From Theocolax elegans (taxonomy: Eukaryota > Arthropoda > Insecta > Hymenoptera > Cerocephalidae), in contig CM047428.1 of NCBI GenBank assembly GCA_026168455.1, positions 15,595,313-15,659,312 of the forward strand: 64,000 nucleotides of DNA, read 5' to 3'. Shown in pieces: positions 11,995-26,800 of the stretch. The notes below the pieces were generated by a model. That model was given only the letters and a program-made list of their open reading frames with translations, ran no database searches and was not told the DNA's origin. How positions within the stretch are numbered: the first letter of the stretch is position 1; every line of letters begins with the position of its first letter. Position numbers and translations under genes: made by a program.

Positions 11995-14900
11995 TGCAAC
12001 CAAACAACGAAACGAAAATCCGTGACGCGTCCATTGATTTATTATTTCAATGTAAGGCAATGTAAAGCATATATATTCTCGGAAGAAAAAAGAATCACGA
12101 GTAAATCGTGAACAAAAGCTCATTCTTGCATTCCTTCGATTCCTATAAAGAGATACGCAATAATAAATTTATCTTACCTCGGTAAAAAAAATAAAAAAAA
12201 CGCGTTTTAAGGAATTATCGCAGTGAATCAAACGAATAAATAATTATGTACACTACGGAGTGAACGTTTATATTTTTAGAAATGCATTAATTATAACAAA
12301 AATTGAGGAAATGAATTTTCAACTAAAATTTGTACCATTTTTCACAAGGTAATCAAGTTTCATAGATATATAGGTATATATATACATGTGTTTGTATACT
12401 TATAATTCGACGCTTAAAATAAGCGTCGTAGATTTAACATTAAGTTAGACTAATCAACGCGGACAATTTTATTGAAAGCTTTCGTGTTTTTCTTTGCTTC
12501 TACTCGTCTCTTCGTATTTTTCGGGTTGTTACACTTTTTTTTTCTTTCTACCAGACCTTTTTTTTTATCTATTTATATTTCCCTTTCTCTGTTGCAAAGT
12601 TATATTTCTGGCTGCTACTTTTTTCCTTCCTTCTCACTGTTTTACTCTTTACAGCTGTCTATACGGTTAATATAGAATGAATTTACGATTTCACGCTCGT
12701 CTCTTCTTCTTTTTTTTTTTTTGCTGTTCGAGATAGTTTCTTTTTTATTGCTTCGATTGCTAATTAATTTAAATGTTTGTAAATTCGTGCGTGTAAGCAC
12801 AAACTTTTGGTCAAATAAACATTTGCATCTATACGCATTTTTTTTTATTGAGTGTCAACCGTTTTACATCATTGGGTACATATTCATTTTAAAACCAATA
12901 TAATTCCAAATAATATTTTAATTATATACATATATATATATAAACGTATTGCATCATTGTGTGAATATAGTCGTATAAGCTACAATGTTTACTTAAAAAT
13001 CAAGGCTTTTTTCAAGATAATTCTAAAAGGTGTGTAATAGATTGCGAAAGATATAAAAAATGTGTATATCAATATTAACATTACGACTTAAATGTATAAT
13101 AATCTTTACCCCCATTATTATAACGTAACTTCAAAAATAATTTTTCCGCGTTGATTACATAGATCTTATAAAAAAGTAATAATAGTAAGTGTTATTTAAT
13201 TGGTACATATATAAATTAAGTTAAAAGTGACTTTGCGTAACAGACTTTCTGTTTAATAACGTTATAGTTATGTTATCGTCGAATTTAAATATTCATCTAT
13301 ATACATGTACATTACATATAATCTAAGAAAGTCATCCGAAATGACATGTACACGTAGAAACTTGTACATATATAGGTATAGACGCGTATCAGCATAAAAA
13401 CAGCGACTGAAAAGACGGAAACCAGAGAATAAAAAAATATAATTTTATAACGTATATATACATATATAGCGAATGATTAAAATATAAAGTGTATAATAAA
13501 GGTATGATGGACTGGAAATTATTATTTGCAGGTATATATATATATGCCCGTTATTCCAAGTATTCGCGTTTTCTCACGAAAGCGAATCAGGATTATATAG
13601 CTTATACATATAGTTCTTATATAGAAAAATGCAACGTTTTGCGCAACGGGTTTATTACAAGTTCCTCGTCGTTGCAAAATAAATGTTCGTTGCGATAGAG
13701 AAAAGAGAAGTGATGAGCGTGGAACGAGGTACCTATAAATATATACGTGTATATAAGTGAAAAATAAAGGGTTGAGCACGTTGGCCCCACATCGTTACCT
13801 CGAGTTTAAATACCCTGAACCGTATATATCCAAATAAATCAATCTAAATCCAACGCTAAATACAACGGGTCCGCAGGGAGTTCTGGGGAGACCGGAGACG
13901 CGCAACTGCTGCAGTGGGGACTCGCGCAAAAAGACGCGTATGTCACGGACGACTGCGAAACGTTTCGTTTCTATATACTATACGGACGTTTTTACAACGG
14001 ATCCAAAGCGATATCTTTAGCGAACGCGTTCAAAATGTGTATTTAGTCGCTCCGAAGGCCTTACGCGCGCCGTCCTCGTATATGCCGAGCACTCCCTCGC
14101 GCCCGCGTACACTCCCGATGACTAACACAAAAAACACTTCATTCTTATTTCGAACCTACGAAATTTATATTTCAATCTAGGTTTCCACACTATCGTATCC
14201 GACGCGAATATATATACCCATTTACTTTTTCGTTATTTTACCTTGTTTGCTCAATTTACAACGATCTAAAAATCTTTGTACTCACAAGTTTTCTTGTATG
14301 TAATTGGGATAGCACAATTTTTATAAATATATTTCACTTCGATTTCTAACCTTAACATACAAATCATTCGATAAATTTATATTACAAATCAAAAACGTTT
14401 TATCCTCAAATTAAGTTTTAAATATATACGCTCCTCAATTAAAATAAGTATAATTACAATTTCAATGTCTTCGTCGTTTACAAATTCGTACTCGGGCAGG
14501 AAAAAGTTTACATTTCAATACATTTTCAATGCGTTCAATGCAATTAAATTGTTATTAAAAGTGACTATATATAGTCTGGTTACAAAAAATCATTGACTTA
14601 CAAAATTTTACAATGTTGTTAATCTTGTATCATTACCTACATATTATTCTCAATTCATTTTCTGATTACCTTGGCATTCAAAGCTATAAATAATTTTTAC
14701 CGAATTTTACGATTCTGCATATATATAATAAATAACACTTGATTATATCTTGTTCACTTTCAATTTTTATTCTCAAACTATGAGATCTAATGATCTTAGA
14801 TTATATTTATTTTAATAAAATGAATATATAATCCTCTTAGAGCAATACTATAATACATTGAATATATAATGTCTTATCCCGCGCAGGTATGAAAAGTTAC

Positions 14901-16616
14901 AATTATAAAGAGTTAAAACGAAAGGATAAAATTTCGTTTTCCGTTAAATGTTTTCCGTTACAGATTTATGAAGAATGCGTATATATTATAAAAAGAACTT
15001 TATAAGTAAATATTCCTCAAACGTTTTCACTGTTTCCAATTTTTTTGTGAATTATAACTCAATTAATATATAAAATGCGCAAGCATTTAGCTGACTCGCG
15101 TATAGTCGTATTTACTGATCTTATTTTATAAAAATGATTTCAAGGAAATATTTAAAGACAATAAAGCATTTATATTTCTAAAAGACCAGTTATTAGGGTA
15201 TTACTATAGAGTAGTGTTTTACTCATTAAGTCATCAACTTCCTTCCATATACGAAATAACGTTGCATATATACTGAAATAAACGTTTATTAATATTTTCT
15301 TCGAGTGGCTTTTTTAATAGGCCTATTACTATGTGAATTACTATTTACATAGTACTAACCGCGTCTAAAAAAACATATCAAATCTATGAATCACTTTATA
15401 AGTAGAGTATCAAATTAAGAAAATGTACACCGTTTCAATCCAAAAATTACATCTACGAATATTGAAATAAAAATCTGAAGAACATTCATACGGATTAAAT
15501 CTTAAGGGAGAGCCTGACGTTTTGATTTTTTAAGAAAAAAATAATATTCGTTGATGATAATTGAATAAACGATGTTTGGTCGATAATTATATTAATCGAA
15601 AAAGATATAAACTTTCAATCGAAACATCCTAATTAATCGATGTAAAAGTATACGGGAAATTTGGGTATATAACGTACAAAACATGTTGTAGGACCTAGCG
15701 TTCAACATTTCTCAAAAATTCATTCTTTAGTTTATAAGCAAACATAAAAAATGGCATATTGCAGAAGATAAGCGCAACTCAGATTTTCCCATTTAAAATA
15801 ACATTGCAAATTCGGAGTTGCGCGCTCCATCGTATACGAGGCGTCGATATATTTAAAAAAAAAAGAAAAACATACATCTTACCGTAATTTAAACAAGGTG
15901 ATAAATAATTAAAATTCAACCAGAAAAATCAATGCGTACAAATTCCATATAGTTATAATCAAAAGAGATTTCGAAACTCTCGAAAGGAAAAGGAAAATGA
16001 ACTCTCGCTTCAATGAAGCTCATCGTATTATACGCTCGCGGGTCTATATAAACGAAATTAACCCAAACAAAAGCAACGCGAGAGCTAATTGCACCGGCGC
16101 GCAAATCGGACAATGGGAACGCGTGCGAGTTACATAAAACTTAAACAATGCGTGAAACGAGACGCTTAGATATATATATAAATATATATACAGACGTTAT
16201 ATAGACTCGAGCGTGAAAGCGATCTCATCTGCGTGAATTCGGTTTTATCGCTATATGTATTAAGCATTGTGCATTCTTCCAAGTACATATTATATACTCA
16301 CGCAAGATCGACGAGGATTCCATGACTCTTCTTTTCTCGTGCATCCTTCCGGCTTTCATCGGACGTTCTCTCTATTGCGATCCTGCGAAGAAAGTTTCAA
16401 CCTATATAGTTTCAATTCCCCTCGTTTCTTCCTTCTTTTACCTGCTCACATGCCATTTTTTTTTACTTTGTTATTTAATTAATTAGGGAAGTAAACTACA
16501 CACTCTATTTTAAGGTCTATATAATTAATACGAAAATTAATCTGCTTTAATTAAATGAATTGTCAAATTTTAATACTTTATTGTAACACCAATAGGTACG
16601 CAAATGCTCAAATAAT
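9180..16616. other. AT-rich DNA with scattered candidate minus-strand first exons
   Basis: No coding gene recognised. Two minus-strand donors adjoin unusual sequence: CTCGAG|GTAACG at 13799 beside a GC-rich patch (13865-13990), and CCGAG|GTAAGA at about 12179. GC-richer stretches also occur at 10880-11110 and 15950-16110. TA microsatellites lie at 11017-11043 and 11963-11987. These could be alternative first exons of the gene inferred at 8766. Confidence 0.3.
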
Positions 16617-17004
16617 GGAGGATATCGGACGCAGAAAATGGTAATTTTCAATACTTTTTTATAAACAAAAGAATAAATTCTTGAAAAAATCCTGAATGCC
16701 ATGTCCTTAGGCATGTTTTAAATATTATACTCAAATTTTTTCAGATTTTTAATTTTGTAATTTAATTCTAATTTTTGCGTTGAAAATTCATGCCTTTTTA
16801 GATCAATAATTACCGATCGAACATTATTTATTCACTTATTATTAACAAATTTATTTTTTCTTAATAATTAAAATCCTAGCCCTGGCTTTTATTTTAAACT
16901 ACCCATATGAATTTTGTTCAGATTTTTAATTCAATATTTCCAAGATAATTCTTGTATTGAAAGGTGTATTAGATCCTTGTAACTTGGGTCCGACATCCCG
17001 TTAA
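16617..17004. mobile_element. MITE copy 1 (family of 35508-35899)
   Basis: The left end GGAGGATATCGGACGC and right end GGGTCCGACATCCCGTTAA are inverse. Its body aligns along its whole length with 35508-35899. TTAA is kept on the right and decayed on the left, so it is older or degraded. Confidence 0.7.
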
Positions 17005-20000
17005 TATGTAGTAGGAAAAAAACTAAACTAAACTTTCGAAGCAATTGCGAGAAAAACTTTCGTCGCTTTTAACGTCTATTAATACGAATTTCTTACCCTT
17101 AGATAAAAAAAATTTTAGTGTTTGAAAATTACAAACAATCGAATTAAATAATGATGTAGTAAATATATATCTAACTTCGAATTTTCTAACGAATGTAGAA
17201 CAAATTTCTAATGCACATTACTACTGCGCTACTTAATTATTTAACTTAGAGATTTAGAGTAAAAGTGATAATTTCGCAATGTATATTACTCTTCGAAATT
17301 ATATTTGTAAACGGAGAGATTATTGTTTTTTGAATTTATAATTCATTTTATTAGCGCAGCAGTAGTGCTTAGTTTCTAGTCGAAAAGTTATTTTATTTAT
17401 AGTCTCGCTTTTACCAGGGTCATTATATCGTATTATTGTTTTACTGTAGTCAATATTTTAAACGATATGTATTGCAAAATATAATTTTACTCTTGTATTT
17501 ATACACATTTATTTATAACTACAATGCAATAAACATAATTTTTAAAACAATTGAGATTTAACAAAAAGTAACAACTGAAATTAAAATTAAATTAAACGAT
17601 TTTACCGAGGATTTAAGGAGTGTCAAATATTTTTAATATAACCAAACGAGCGAAGAATTTTTTTATTTTTTTAAGGTATTAGCCATATTAATTATCTTTA
17701 TTTGAATTCATTTGGCGAATATATTTATCTTTATTTTGTAGGTACACAGGGCATTGATGGGCGGAGAAGTAAATCTAACAAGCCGTAAAAATTAGTGTAG
17801 TTAGTAAGTCAAAATATTTTTTAACGTAATATAACTTGTGGAATGCATCTTATTAACAACTACATTTTCTTTTCTTAATATAGGTGTGAAAATACGAATA
17901 GCGTTAAATGTTATACTGTACAAGCCCTTTTTCTTAAAAAATCGTATTAGATTGCCTAACTATCGATAAATATGCAGATTTAAAGTCAATAATTTAAATT
18001 GATTAATAGCAATTAATTTATGTTTTTCTATTCACGTACTTAACTTAATCTATCCTATATCCAATGTACATAAATAATATAAAACACTTTTTCCTTATTG
18101 TTCGCTAGAACGAAAAAAAAAGTGCAACATGATTTTATTTGTAGATTTTTACTTATTTTCGTTGAATTAATGTAATTCGAAATTTTAAATTTTACAAATT
18201 ACGTGCAAGATATATTATTTACCATTATAACTGTGTCATTTATATTAAATTTATTCGTGATTTTCGTAAAGCAACAATCCACGTTTTTTTATTATATACA
18301 GAAGAAAACTGTCAGCGGTTAAGCGATAAAAATATATGAATTTTCAAGTGCTATATCAATACTTTTACTTAATCACAAACTGCTTTTTCATAATTCACAA
18401 ATGACACTGTTAATAATTGTGAAACAGATATAAATTATCACTAAATTTCCTGCGCAAATCAAGAATTATTATCTGAAAAAAAAATATAAAAAAAAATTTT
18501 AATTAATATATACGATACGATTAATAGTGATTATAATTTACTACGAAATACAAAATGAATAAACCTTATTCAAAATCCTATATGGTATGTGTAGCGGGCA
18601 TAAAAGAAGACGTTAAATAACTGCACTTTTAATCGAACGAGACGTCACTTGGTATATAATCTCCTAGTCCAGTAGTACGTGGAATACCGAAACAACTGTA
18701 TACCACTTATGTACACTTAAAACCCCATCGAACGATTTGTGTCGTCTTAACAATACAAAATAGACTTTTTTTTATTAAAAGACGGAAAAGCGCTCGTAGG
18801 TGTGTGTGTATATATATACAAATATACAAGCGAAAAAGGGAGAATAAAGAAATGTAGAGAAGAACCTCGAAGAGAGAAATGAAGCGATCCCACGCGCACG
18901 AGGAGCCGCCAGCGACTGACTGAACTGAAATATTGTGGAGACCGCGTGCCAACGTACCGCGGCTCAAGGCGAATTAGCGCGCGCTGTCTAATTACGGAGC
19001 GGCGGACTCTTGTCTTATCTTATCAAACGACAGGCCGATCCTCGCGCTTATATACGCCCACGGAGAAACGAGCGGTTGAGCTTTCCTTAGTCGAAAAATA
19101 GAAATGATGCCAGGGATACTACGATTCGCGACGATTTTCGGTTTCGTTTACTCTTATACTATCTGTATATATACATATACACATACTCTATAGTGTGAAT
19201 AGATTGTTGTTCGTACCTATATATTTTTGGAGCGAGAGCAAATTCCTTTCGTTTCTAATGTTCTTCACTTTTTTTTTACGTTGTCTTCTATTGACTAGAT
19301 ATACGAGCTGGATACTTAGCCGGTGTCTGCCGATTTAACTAAAACGAATTCTCGTAAATTAATATCTAACGATTTTTATAAACAATAATTATGTTGATAT
19401 ATTTGGGTGCAGTAAAACCATTTTGACAATATTAATCAATTGTTGAAGAAATCATATTTATTTAACAGTGCTCGAATACTATTTTTTTTATTATAAAATA
19501 TAACAAAGCTTATTGATAATTGTTTCAAGATAATTAAATTATCAAAAAGCGTCAGAATTTATTTTATAAATAATAATAGGAAAAAATGTACATTCCTAGA
19601 TTTATTGTAAAAAATATATCTATATATTAATGTATTACGTACAATTTTTTGATACTTTGTGTACTTATACGTAATTTAAAATGTAACATTGTAAATAGAA
19701 AAATTTTCTAACGCTTACAGATCGAATTTGCATTAGGCATATATTTTAAAGCTGCTGAATATCTTGAAAATTAACTTACTTTTCATTATTTGTCATATAC
19801 AAATTAACCTTAAAGAATACAAATTAAAACCTATAAAGCTTTTAAAATATTAATAAACATTAATATTAATAAACAATAACTAATTATGAATACAAAAATT
19901 AAAGGTTAATTATGTGAAACACAATAAGATATGCTTAAAAATAACAATTTTATGTTTAATGATGAGTTACAAATAATTCAATTTTTTTTAAACAAGAGGA

Positions 20001-20834
20001 ATCTGTAAACAAAAGCTCTTACAAAGTAGTAAATTATAGTATCGACGATACAAACAAAAATAGCCTTAAATTTTGGATTTCGTTAACTGAATCCAATAAT
20101 AATAGTAATAATAATCTTTACGAACATAAATTGTCGACATATGATTATGACGCATAATGAGCCTTCGTACCTAAGCTTAAAAGTATGATATTAAAATACT
20201 CCATTTTGTAGTAGTCACTTTTACAATTCTTTTTTCTTAATCGTAAATATGTAAAATAAATCGTGCACATCATACGATGCGATCGTGATACTCACACTTG
20301 CGCTATTACCGACGCACACGCAAAAGTCTACTTGGTTTATTCCAAGGGCTACAAAAGGACTGCACTCAAAAATTCAAACTCTACAGTACAAATATTTGCA
20401 ATTTGATAGTTTCGATTATCACACATACATTTACATTCACCAGCGCAAAATGTGCAAAGTAGTAAAATGACAAAAATTTTTTAGTATTAGCGAAAGAAAA
20501 AAGGATGTTCGTTATTGCTATCTTTTTGTCCAATAAAAATAAATACTTTAACGAACTGAATGATATACAAAATTCATTGAAAGAGTTCATCTCGTAGAAG
20601 ACAATTTAAAAAAATATATAAAGCGAACATAATTAACTATTTCATTTTCATTTACTTAGAACGGCAGAATACAGTAGTTGCATTTGATAACACACAACAT
20701 TATCGTATAGTTTACGATTCTGTCACTGATTCACTCTGTACAAGACTACCAAACATCTTTTACGATTTCGGAGATGAAAGAAAATGTTTTTTTGTTTTTC
20801 CTTGAAAATGTGTATTATCACCCATGTTTTGCGT
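17005..20834. other. AT-rich DNA; one GC-rich patch; 3' flank of the CDYL-like gene
   Basis: No coding exon recognised. The patch at 18880-19080 is GC-rich and CpG-containing and could be a promoter or first exon, but I cannot assign a strand with confidence. The last few hundred bases next to 20835 are the presumed 3' UTR of the CDYL-like gene. Confidence 0.3.
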
Positions 20835-23800
20835 TCACTGACCCTTCTCGTCTATATAAGCTTTAATAGCTTCTTGACATTCAGGTGAACACCAATGCTC
20901 GATGAGCAAGTAACTTTCAGATTCTAAAGATGCATCCAACTTCTGACGAAGGCCGTGTCGTAGCAATGCTTTTGTCGCTTCCATTGACTAAAATCCATAT
21001 GATTATTTACGTTAACATTCGTACTTTAATTGTTTAAATTATTATCTTTACCTGTGAAGACTGTTCGCTCATAGCTTTTAATGATGGTAAAAGCTCTCCC
21101 TGAAACCTATCTGGCCATAAAACTCTCGTTACGAGTCCTGCTCTTAATGCTTCGCTCGCAGTTAAAACTCTACCACCAAGCAGTAATTCATTTGTCTATA
21201 AAATGAATATTAGACACATGAAAGAAAATTGACAAACTAAATGTGTATATGTAGGGTTAAAAAGATTTGCTTACCACTGCACTACCAAGACTATGTGATA
21301 ATGTTAAAACTGCAGCACCTTCGGCTATTTGACCGAGTTTACCATACGGAGTGCTAAATGTTGCTTTATCACTAGCTATCACAAGATCAAATAATGGTAG
21401 CATTGTAACGCCTAAGCCAATAGCTGCTCCCTGAACACCCGCCACAATAGGCTTATTAAATGCAGCTAAGGTTTCAATAAAGTCTCTATAGAAAAAATTA
21501 TTTAAATTAATACACCAAAAGAATTAGTTTAATTGTAAAATTAATTAGCATTATCTAGTATTATATAAATCAACTGATATAAAATATTAGTAAAACAACG
21601 AATACGACATAATATTCTTTTTTAAATCAGATCTTAGTTTAACATATTATAATTAATTGTGTATTAATTCATGTTATTAATTAATTGAGACCAAATTTAG
21701 TAAATGTTTGATACCTATTGGTGTATCTCATGTTTAGACATAAACATTTTAAACATTTTTTAAAAATTCTAATATATTGTAAATTAATTAGAAGTTTGTA
21801 TAAATAATAATATTCTGAAAAGCACTTCAAACAATTGCATTTACAAAACTATAACAAGTAATATCAATTATTTTAAATGTATTAAATGAATTATCTTTCG
21901 TGTAAAGTTTATACTATAACTTACTTGACTGCAAATGCCATTTCTTTAGCACGAGCTTTTCGCTCTTCTTTGTTTGATTTTAACAAAGACGATATTTCTA
22001 ATCCTTCACAAAAACTCGTTCCAGTCGACGTAAATAAAACGACTCGACAGTCAACATCATTCTTCAAAATAGATAGTGCTTCCCGAAGTTCATTCATTAC
22101 CTATAATTAAAATTAAGTTTATAAACGTGAAACTTAATATTTTTATAACGAAAAAATAATAATTACCTGAATCGTTATAGCATTCCTGATTCCCGAAACT
22201 GGCGACGAAGGCGTCAATATCAATTGTACGAGATGTCCATGCTGCCTTACATTTATTTCCTTATTACTAAATAAATTTTTAATATCTACCTTTTTCTCAT
22301 CGTCTGCTGATTTTAAATTTGTACTTCCTACAATATAAATGAACTTGAGCATCACAGTAATCACTAATTTTTTGACCATTTAGAATGTTTTATTACCTTT
22401 TTTACGATTAGCAGATGTATTGGACGATCGCGAACTTATACTAGTGAGAAGAGCAGATGCTGCTTCAGCTAAACAAGCTGATAATTCATCTTGGCTCTTC
22501 GGTGACGCTTTGACATCATTCGATACATAATCCAATGGTGTCTTATTTTTTGGCACTTTTTTAGTTTTGGGACTGGCCTTAATTCCTGCAACCGCTGCAG
22601 CTGATGCCGCGGTTGCATTAACGTTTGACCTTGTAATTTTCTTTACTGGAGATTTATCACTAGTCTCCTTTGACTCAGTCTCCGACTTTACGGTAAGCTA
22701 TTAAGTATTATTTAAATTTAAATTATCGTAATAAAATGAAATTTAGATCCGAATCAATCAATAAACATTATAATAAATATACCTTCTTTTTACTTTTCTT
22801 TAACTCGCTTTTATCTTGCGTATCTTGGGATAATTTTCTTTTAGATTTGGTAGAAACAACAGGTTCTTCACTTTTTACTTGCTCAAGTGGTTGATCTATA
22901 CTGACTCTTGGACTTGCCGAAGCACTAGAGAATGAACTTGACGAATGCCTGCGAATAATTCGTGAAGCATCTGCTGCATTACGAATCTTCGCAGGTATTA
23001 TAAAGTCGTTAGAAACTGGAGACGAAACTGACTGTTTTGGTGATTTATTGGTATGTTCGTTAGATTTTTTTTCGGGTTGAACTGGGGACTGTTCTGCCGA
23101 TGACGTAGTCTATATATTAAAAAATTAATTAAATTATAAATCTGCATAAACAAACATTGATTTTGTTTAGTTTAGAAATAATCAAATCTTTTTTGTGGAA
23201 ATAAATACTTACAGAAGCGTTTCTCCTAGATCTTGGAGAAATTTTAACTGTTGATGATCCAGAATTTCTCAGCCTCATAACAGCATTTCTAACAAGTTTC
23301 GTCCTTAGTTTCAACTCCCGCTCAGCTTTTTCAACATCCATAATTTTTTTCTGTGACTTAGTAATTGGAACTAATCTTTTTTTCATATCTGGTTGCTCTA
23401 CGTCGTATAAAAGATTTACGACACCTTCGTCTTGCAGTAGCTTGTCAATCTCAGTTACAACTTTCTTAGCTCTAGTTGGAGGTACAGTAGGGGATTTTTC
23501 TGATGCGCTTTTACTTGGAGAAACTTTTGTTGCTGGCGTAGCCTAAACGCACAATTTTTATAACACAACATTTCACATGCAAAATATTTGATACAATTAT
23601 TTTATCATTATACAAACCTGAATTTTAGATTTGACTGCAGACTTCTTATTTGCCATTTTTTGTCTTATTAAATTTTTAACAGCAAGTTTTCGTTTAGAAA
23701 TAGGTGCATCTTTTTTCATTAATCCTAATTTATTTCGTTTAGCTGCAGACATTTTATTTTTTATGCTACTCATTTTTTCATCCGAGGCTTTTGTTGATTG

Positions 23801-26800
23801 TTTTCCTTCATTTTTTGTCATCTTTAGTTCAACTTTATTATGCTTGACATCTGATTTGTTTTGCTTGGTTTCCGATTTGGTTTGATTAACCTTAGGAGTC
23901 GAAGTTGAAGTTGGTTCCTCAATTTCAACTACTTTGGTGCTTATTGGACTAGTCGCTTCAGCCCTTTCCTTACTGTTTTCATCGGAATCTTGAGATTTTA
24001 TATCCGTCGAGACTCTTCCTTTATTCCCCTATAGTAAAAATTTACAATAATCATTCAAAAATGACAGTTTTGTATATCAACAAAGCTTATTTTACCTTCT
24101 GTCGTTTAACGGTAAGTTCATGCTCACGAGCTTTCTCCGTCAGCTTACGTTTTCTACCTGATCTCGATTCTTCAGCATTTAATTCTACGGATGAAACACT
24201 GCTTTGCGAGTTTTGGCTATCATTTTCTTTTAACGTTTTCAGTGTTTTGTCTTTTTTAGGTGAATCCTCTTCAGTCGAATCTAAGCTTATAATTTCCATC
24301 TTTGAATCGTCACTATCATTGCTTCTTTTTAATTCCGGCTCTCCGTTGGAAGATTTATTTGTAGGTTTTACAATTTTTTTACTTTTTCTTTGTGCTCCTG
24401 TATTATTGCTTTTCTTTGATGATATATTGGGCAATTCAAGAAGTTGCTTTAAAGCCATTTCCCTTTCTGTGACGGGATCCAATTTCGAACTCGATGAACC
24501 TGAATTAAAATATTATCCTTTTAGATTTTGATAACATTAGTCCATAAATAGTTTGTATTAAAAATATAAGAGATTTAAATAAACATTTTTATAAATAAAT
24601 TTTAATAAACGAATAGTTCAGCGCGTTTATCACTTATTAACTAATTACTGTAAAAACAATTTAAGCTTTCTTCTCGTTAGTAAAGGGGCTCTCAAGAGAA
24701 TGCAAGATTGACTTATGAACTACACTACAATTTAAGTTACTCTATGTATAATATTCCATAAATGAAGTTTATGTGATAAAGGGATAAATAATTACTACAT
24801 AATTTATAAACGAATACTATAAAATACTCAAATATTTTTATCTATACACGTAATAAATAATTCAAACACCTAAATTATAAATTGTAATTATAATAATAAT
24901 TTACTTACTGATAACGTTAGAATCTAAGGAACTTGTATTTTTACTACTCTCTTCAGTTACATTCTGAGGTTTTAATATGGACCAATCAGGGTCAACATCC
25001 CCTTCCAAAATAGCGAGTAATTCTTTATTATCCGATGCCGATGTAGTTTTGTTCAATTCGTTTAACGAGTCGTCAGTTAACTTGGTCTTACTGCTATCAT
25101 ATTCGGTAGGAATGGACTGTAATGGAATGAGAGGGGGGACTGTAGAAGCGGCAGATAACTGGCTTGATAATCGTTGAGTTATTTTCTTTACAAATACAAT
25201 ATCGGCAGTTTTCGGCATCACTAAATCTTTTTGTTTCTCACGCAATCGTTCCTTTAGAACCTCAGTCACCTCGGCTGCTGAAGCAATTTGACTGGTTAAA
25301 TGAGAACCTGGAACTTTAACGCCGGGCCTGGGAGATTGCAGTTTCTGTTTTAATTCGGACTGATCTTGGGTCAAATTCTTCGGAGATCGACCTAATGATT
25401 GATCTAGAAATTGAATTGAATAATGTTCTGATAAGTATCTATTTATAACTGGAAAAACATTTTTATTAAAATTATTTCAATACTAGACAAATAAATATGT
25501 TACTTTACAAAATTTCTAAATTACATTTTCAAAAATTAATAATAAGACTAATAGTCACTGCAATTCTCTTTTATTGTTAATTGTAATGGCAGTCATCATT
25601 ATCTCGAAATTTTTTTTCCAGAAATTATTCAAATATAATATTTTTGTAATATAATTGTAATTATAATTAGAAATATACAAGATCAGCGTATAATTATAAA
25701 TATAAATTATACGAATCTACTGTCTATTATTAAATATTATTAATTACTTTGTAAACTTCTAGATATTTTATGATTAGAATATTTCTATATAAGTACCTTT
25801 GGTTGAAGAGTATTTAGTTATCGATTTTGAAAACTTGTTAGTCGGACTTTTCGAATCCAGGACGCTCTTAATAGGTGACGACTTTTCTGATTTCGCAACT
25901 TTTACCTTTTCAGGCGTACTCTGACTGCTCTGCTCCGCATTCTTTAAAGTGTCGTTACTATTATTCGAATACTCAGCTGATTTAACGCTCAATACAGTTT
26001 CTTGGTGTGCATCATCATTTAATAAATTTTGTAATTCTAATTCTACAGAGTCATGATGTTCTTTTAGTTCTTGGTTATCGTCTTCGCCATTTTCGTCTTG
26101 CCAATCGTCAAAAATATCTTGTATAACTTTGCGATGATTTTCTGTTGACTGTGTGGATAAATGCAATTCAAGGTCGTCTTCGTCTTCGTCCTCATTTTCA
26201 TTTTCGTTTTCAAGCTCAGTGCTTTGTACATTCTTGTCTACTTTAGGTGTAAACTCTGTTCTATCTTCTTCAACATTCTCTTTCACCTTGACTGTATCAT
26301 TATCTAAAATCTCTTCATTAATTTTAGATTGGTTATGATTTTCAACTACAGTGTCTTTTTGTTTCACAATTCCAACTTCTGTGTGATATTCCAAAGAACT
26401 AAATTCAGTCAAAACGGCGACATCATCTGAATTTGTAATAAGTTTTGTTTCTGTGATTGTTTCAGATATAAGTGCTGGATATTCAACTTTTTCTGTAACA
26501 ACTGTTGATGTTTCATTGTTCATTTCTACATTCTTATCAATATTATCAATTACTTCTTTTACCACTTCTTCACTTATACAATTATTTTGAGACTTAATTT
26601 GAGACACATCTTCAACTACAACATTTTGTTTTGCATGGTCATTAACATTGGATACAGAATCTTTCTCAAACTCAACATTTGGTGTTTGTACTAAATCAGT
26701 ATAAGACTCTGACTCTTTTACACTTGAAAAAATGCTCACTATTTCTTGTTCCGATTGTTTTGTATCCTTATCTCTAGCATCATTCGAACTATCTATAGTA

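Noticed and set aside
24061..24531. 156-codon plus-strand frame
   Set aside because: Exact antisense of exon 4 of the CDYL-like gene, whose splicing and frame are well supported.
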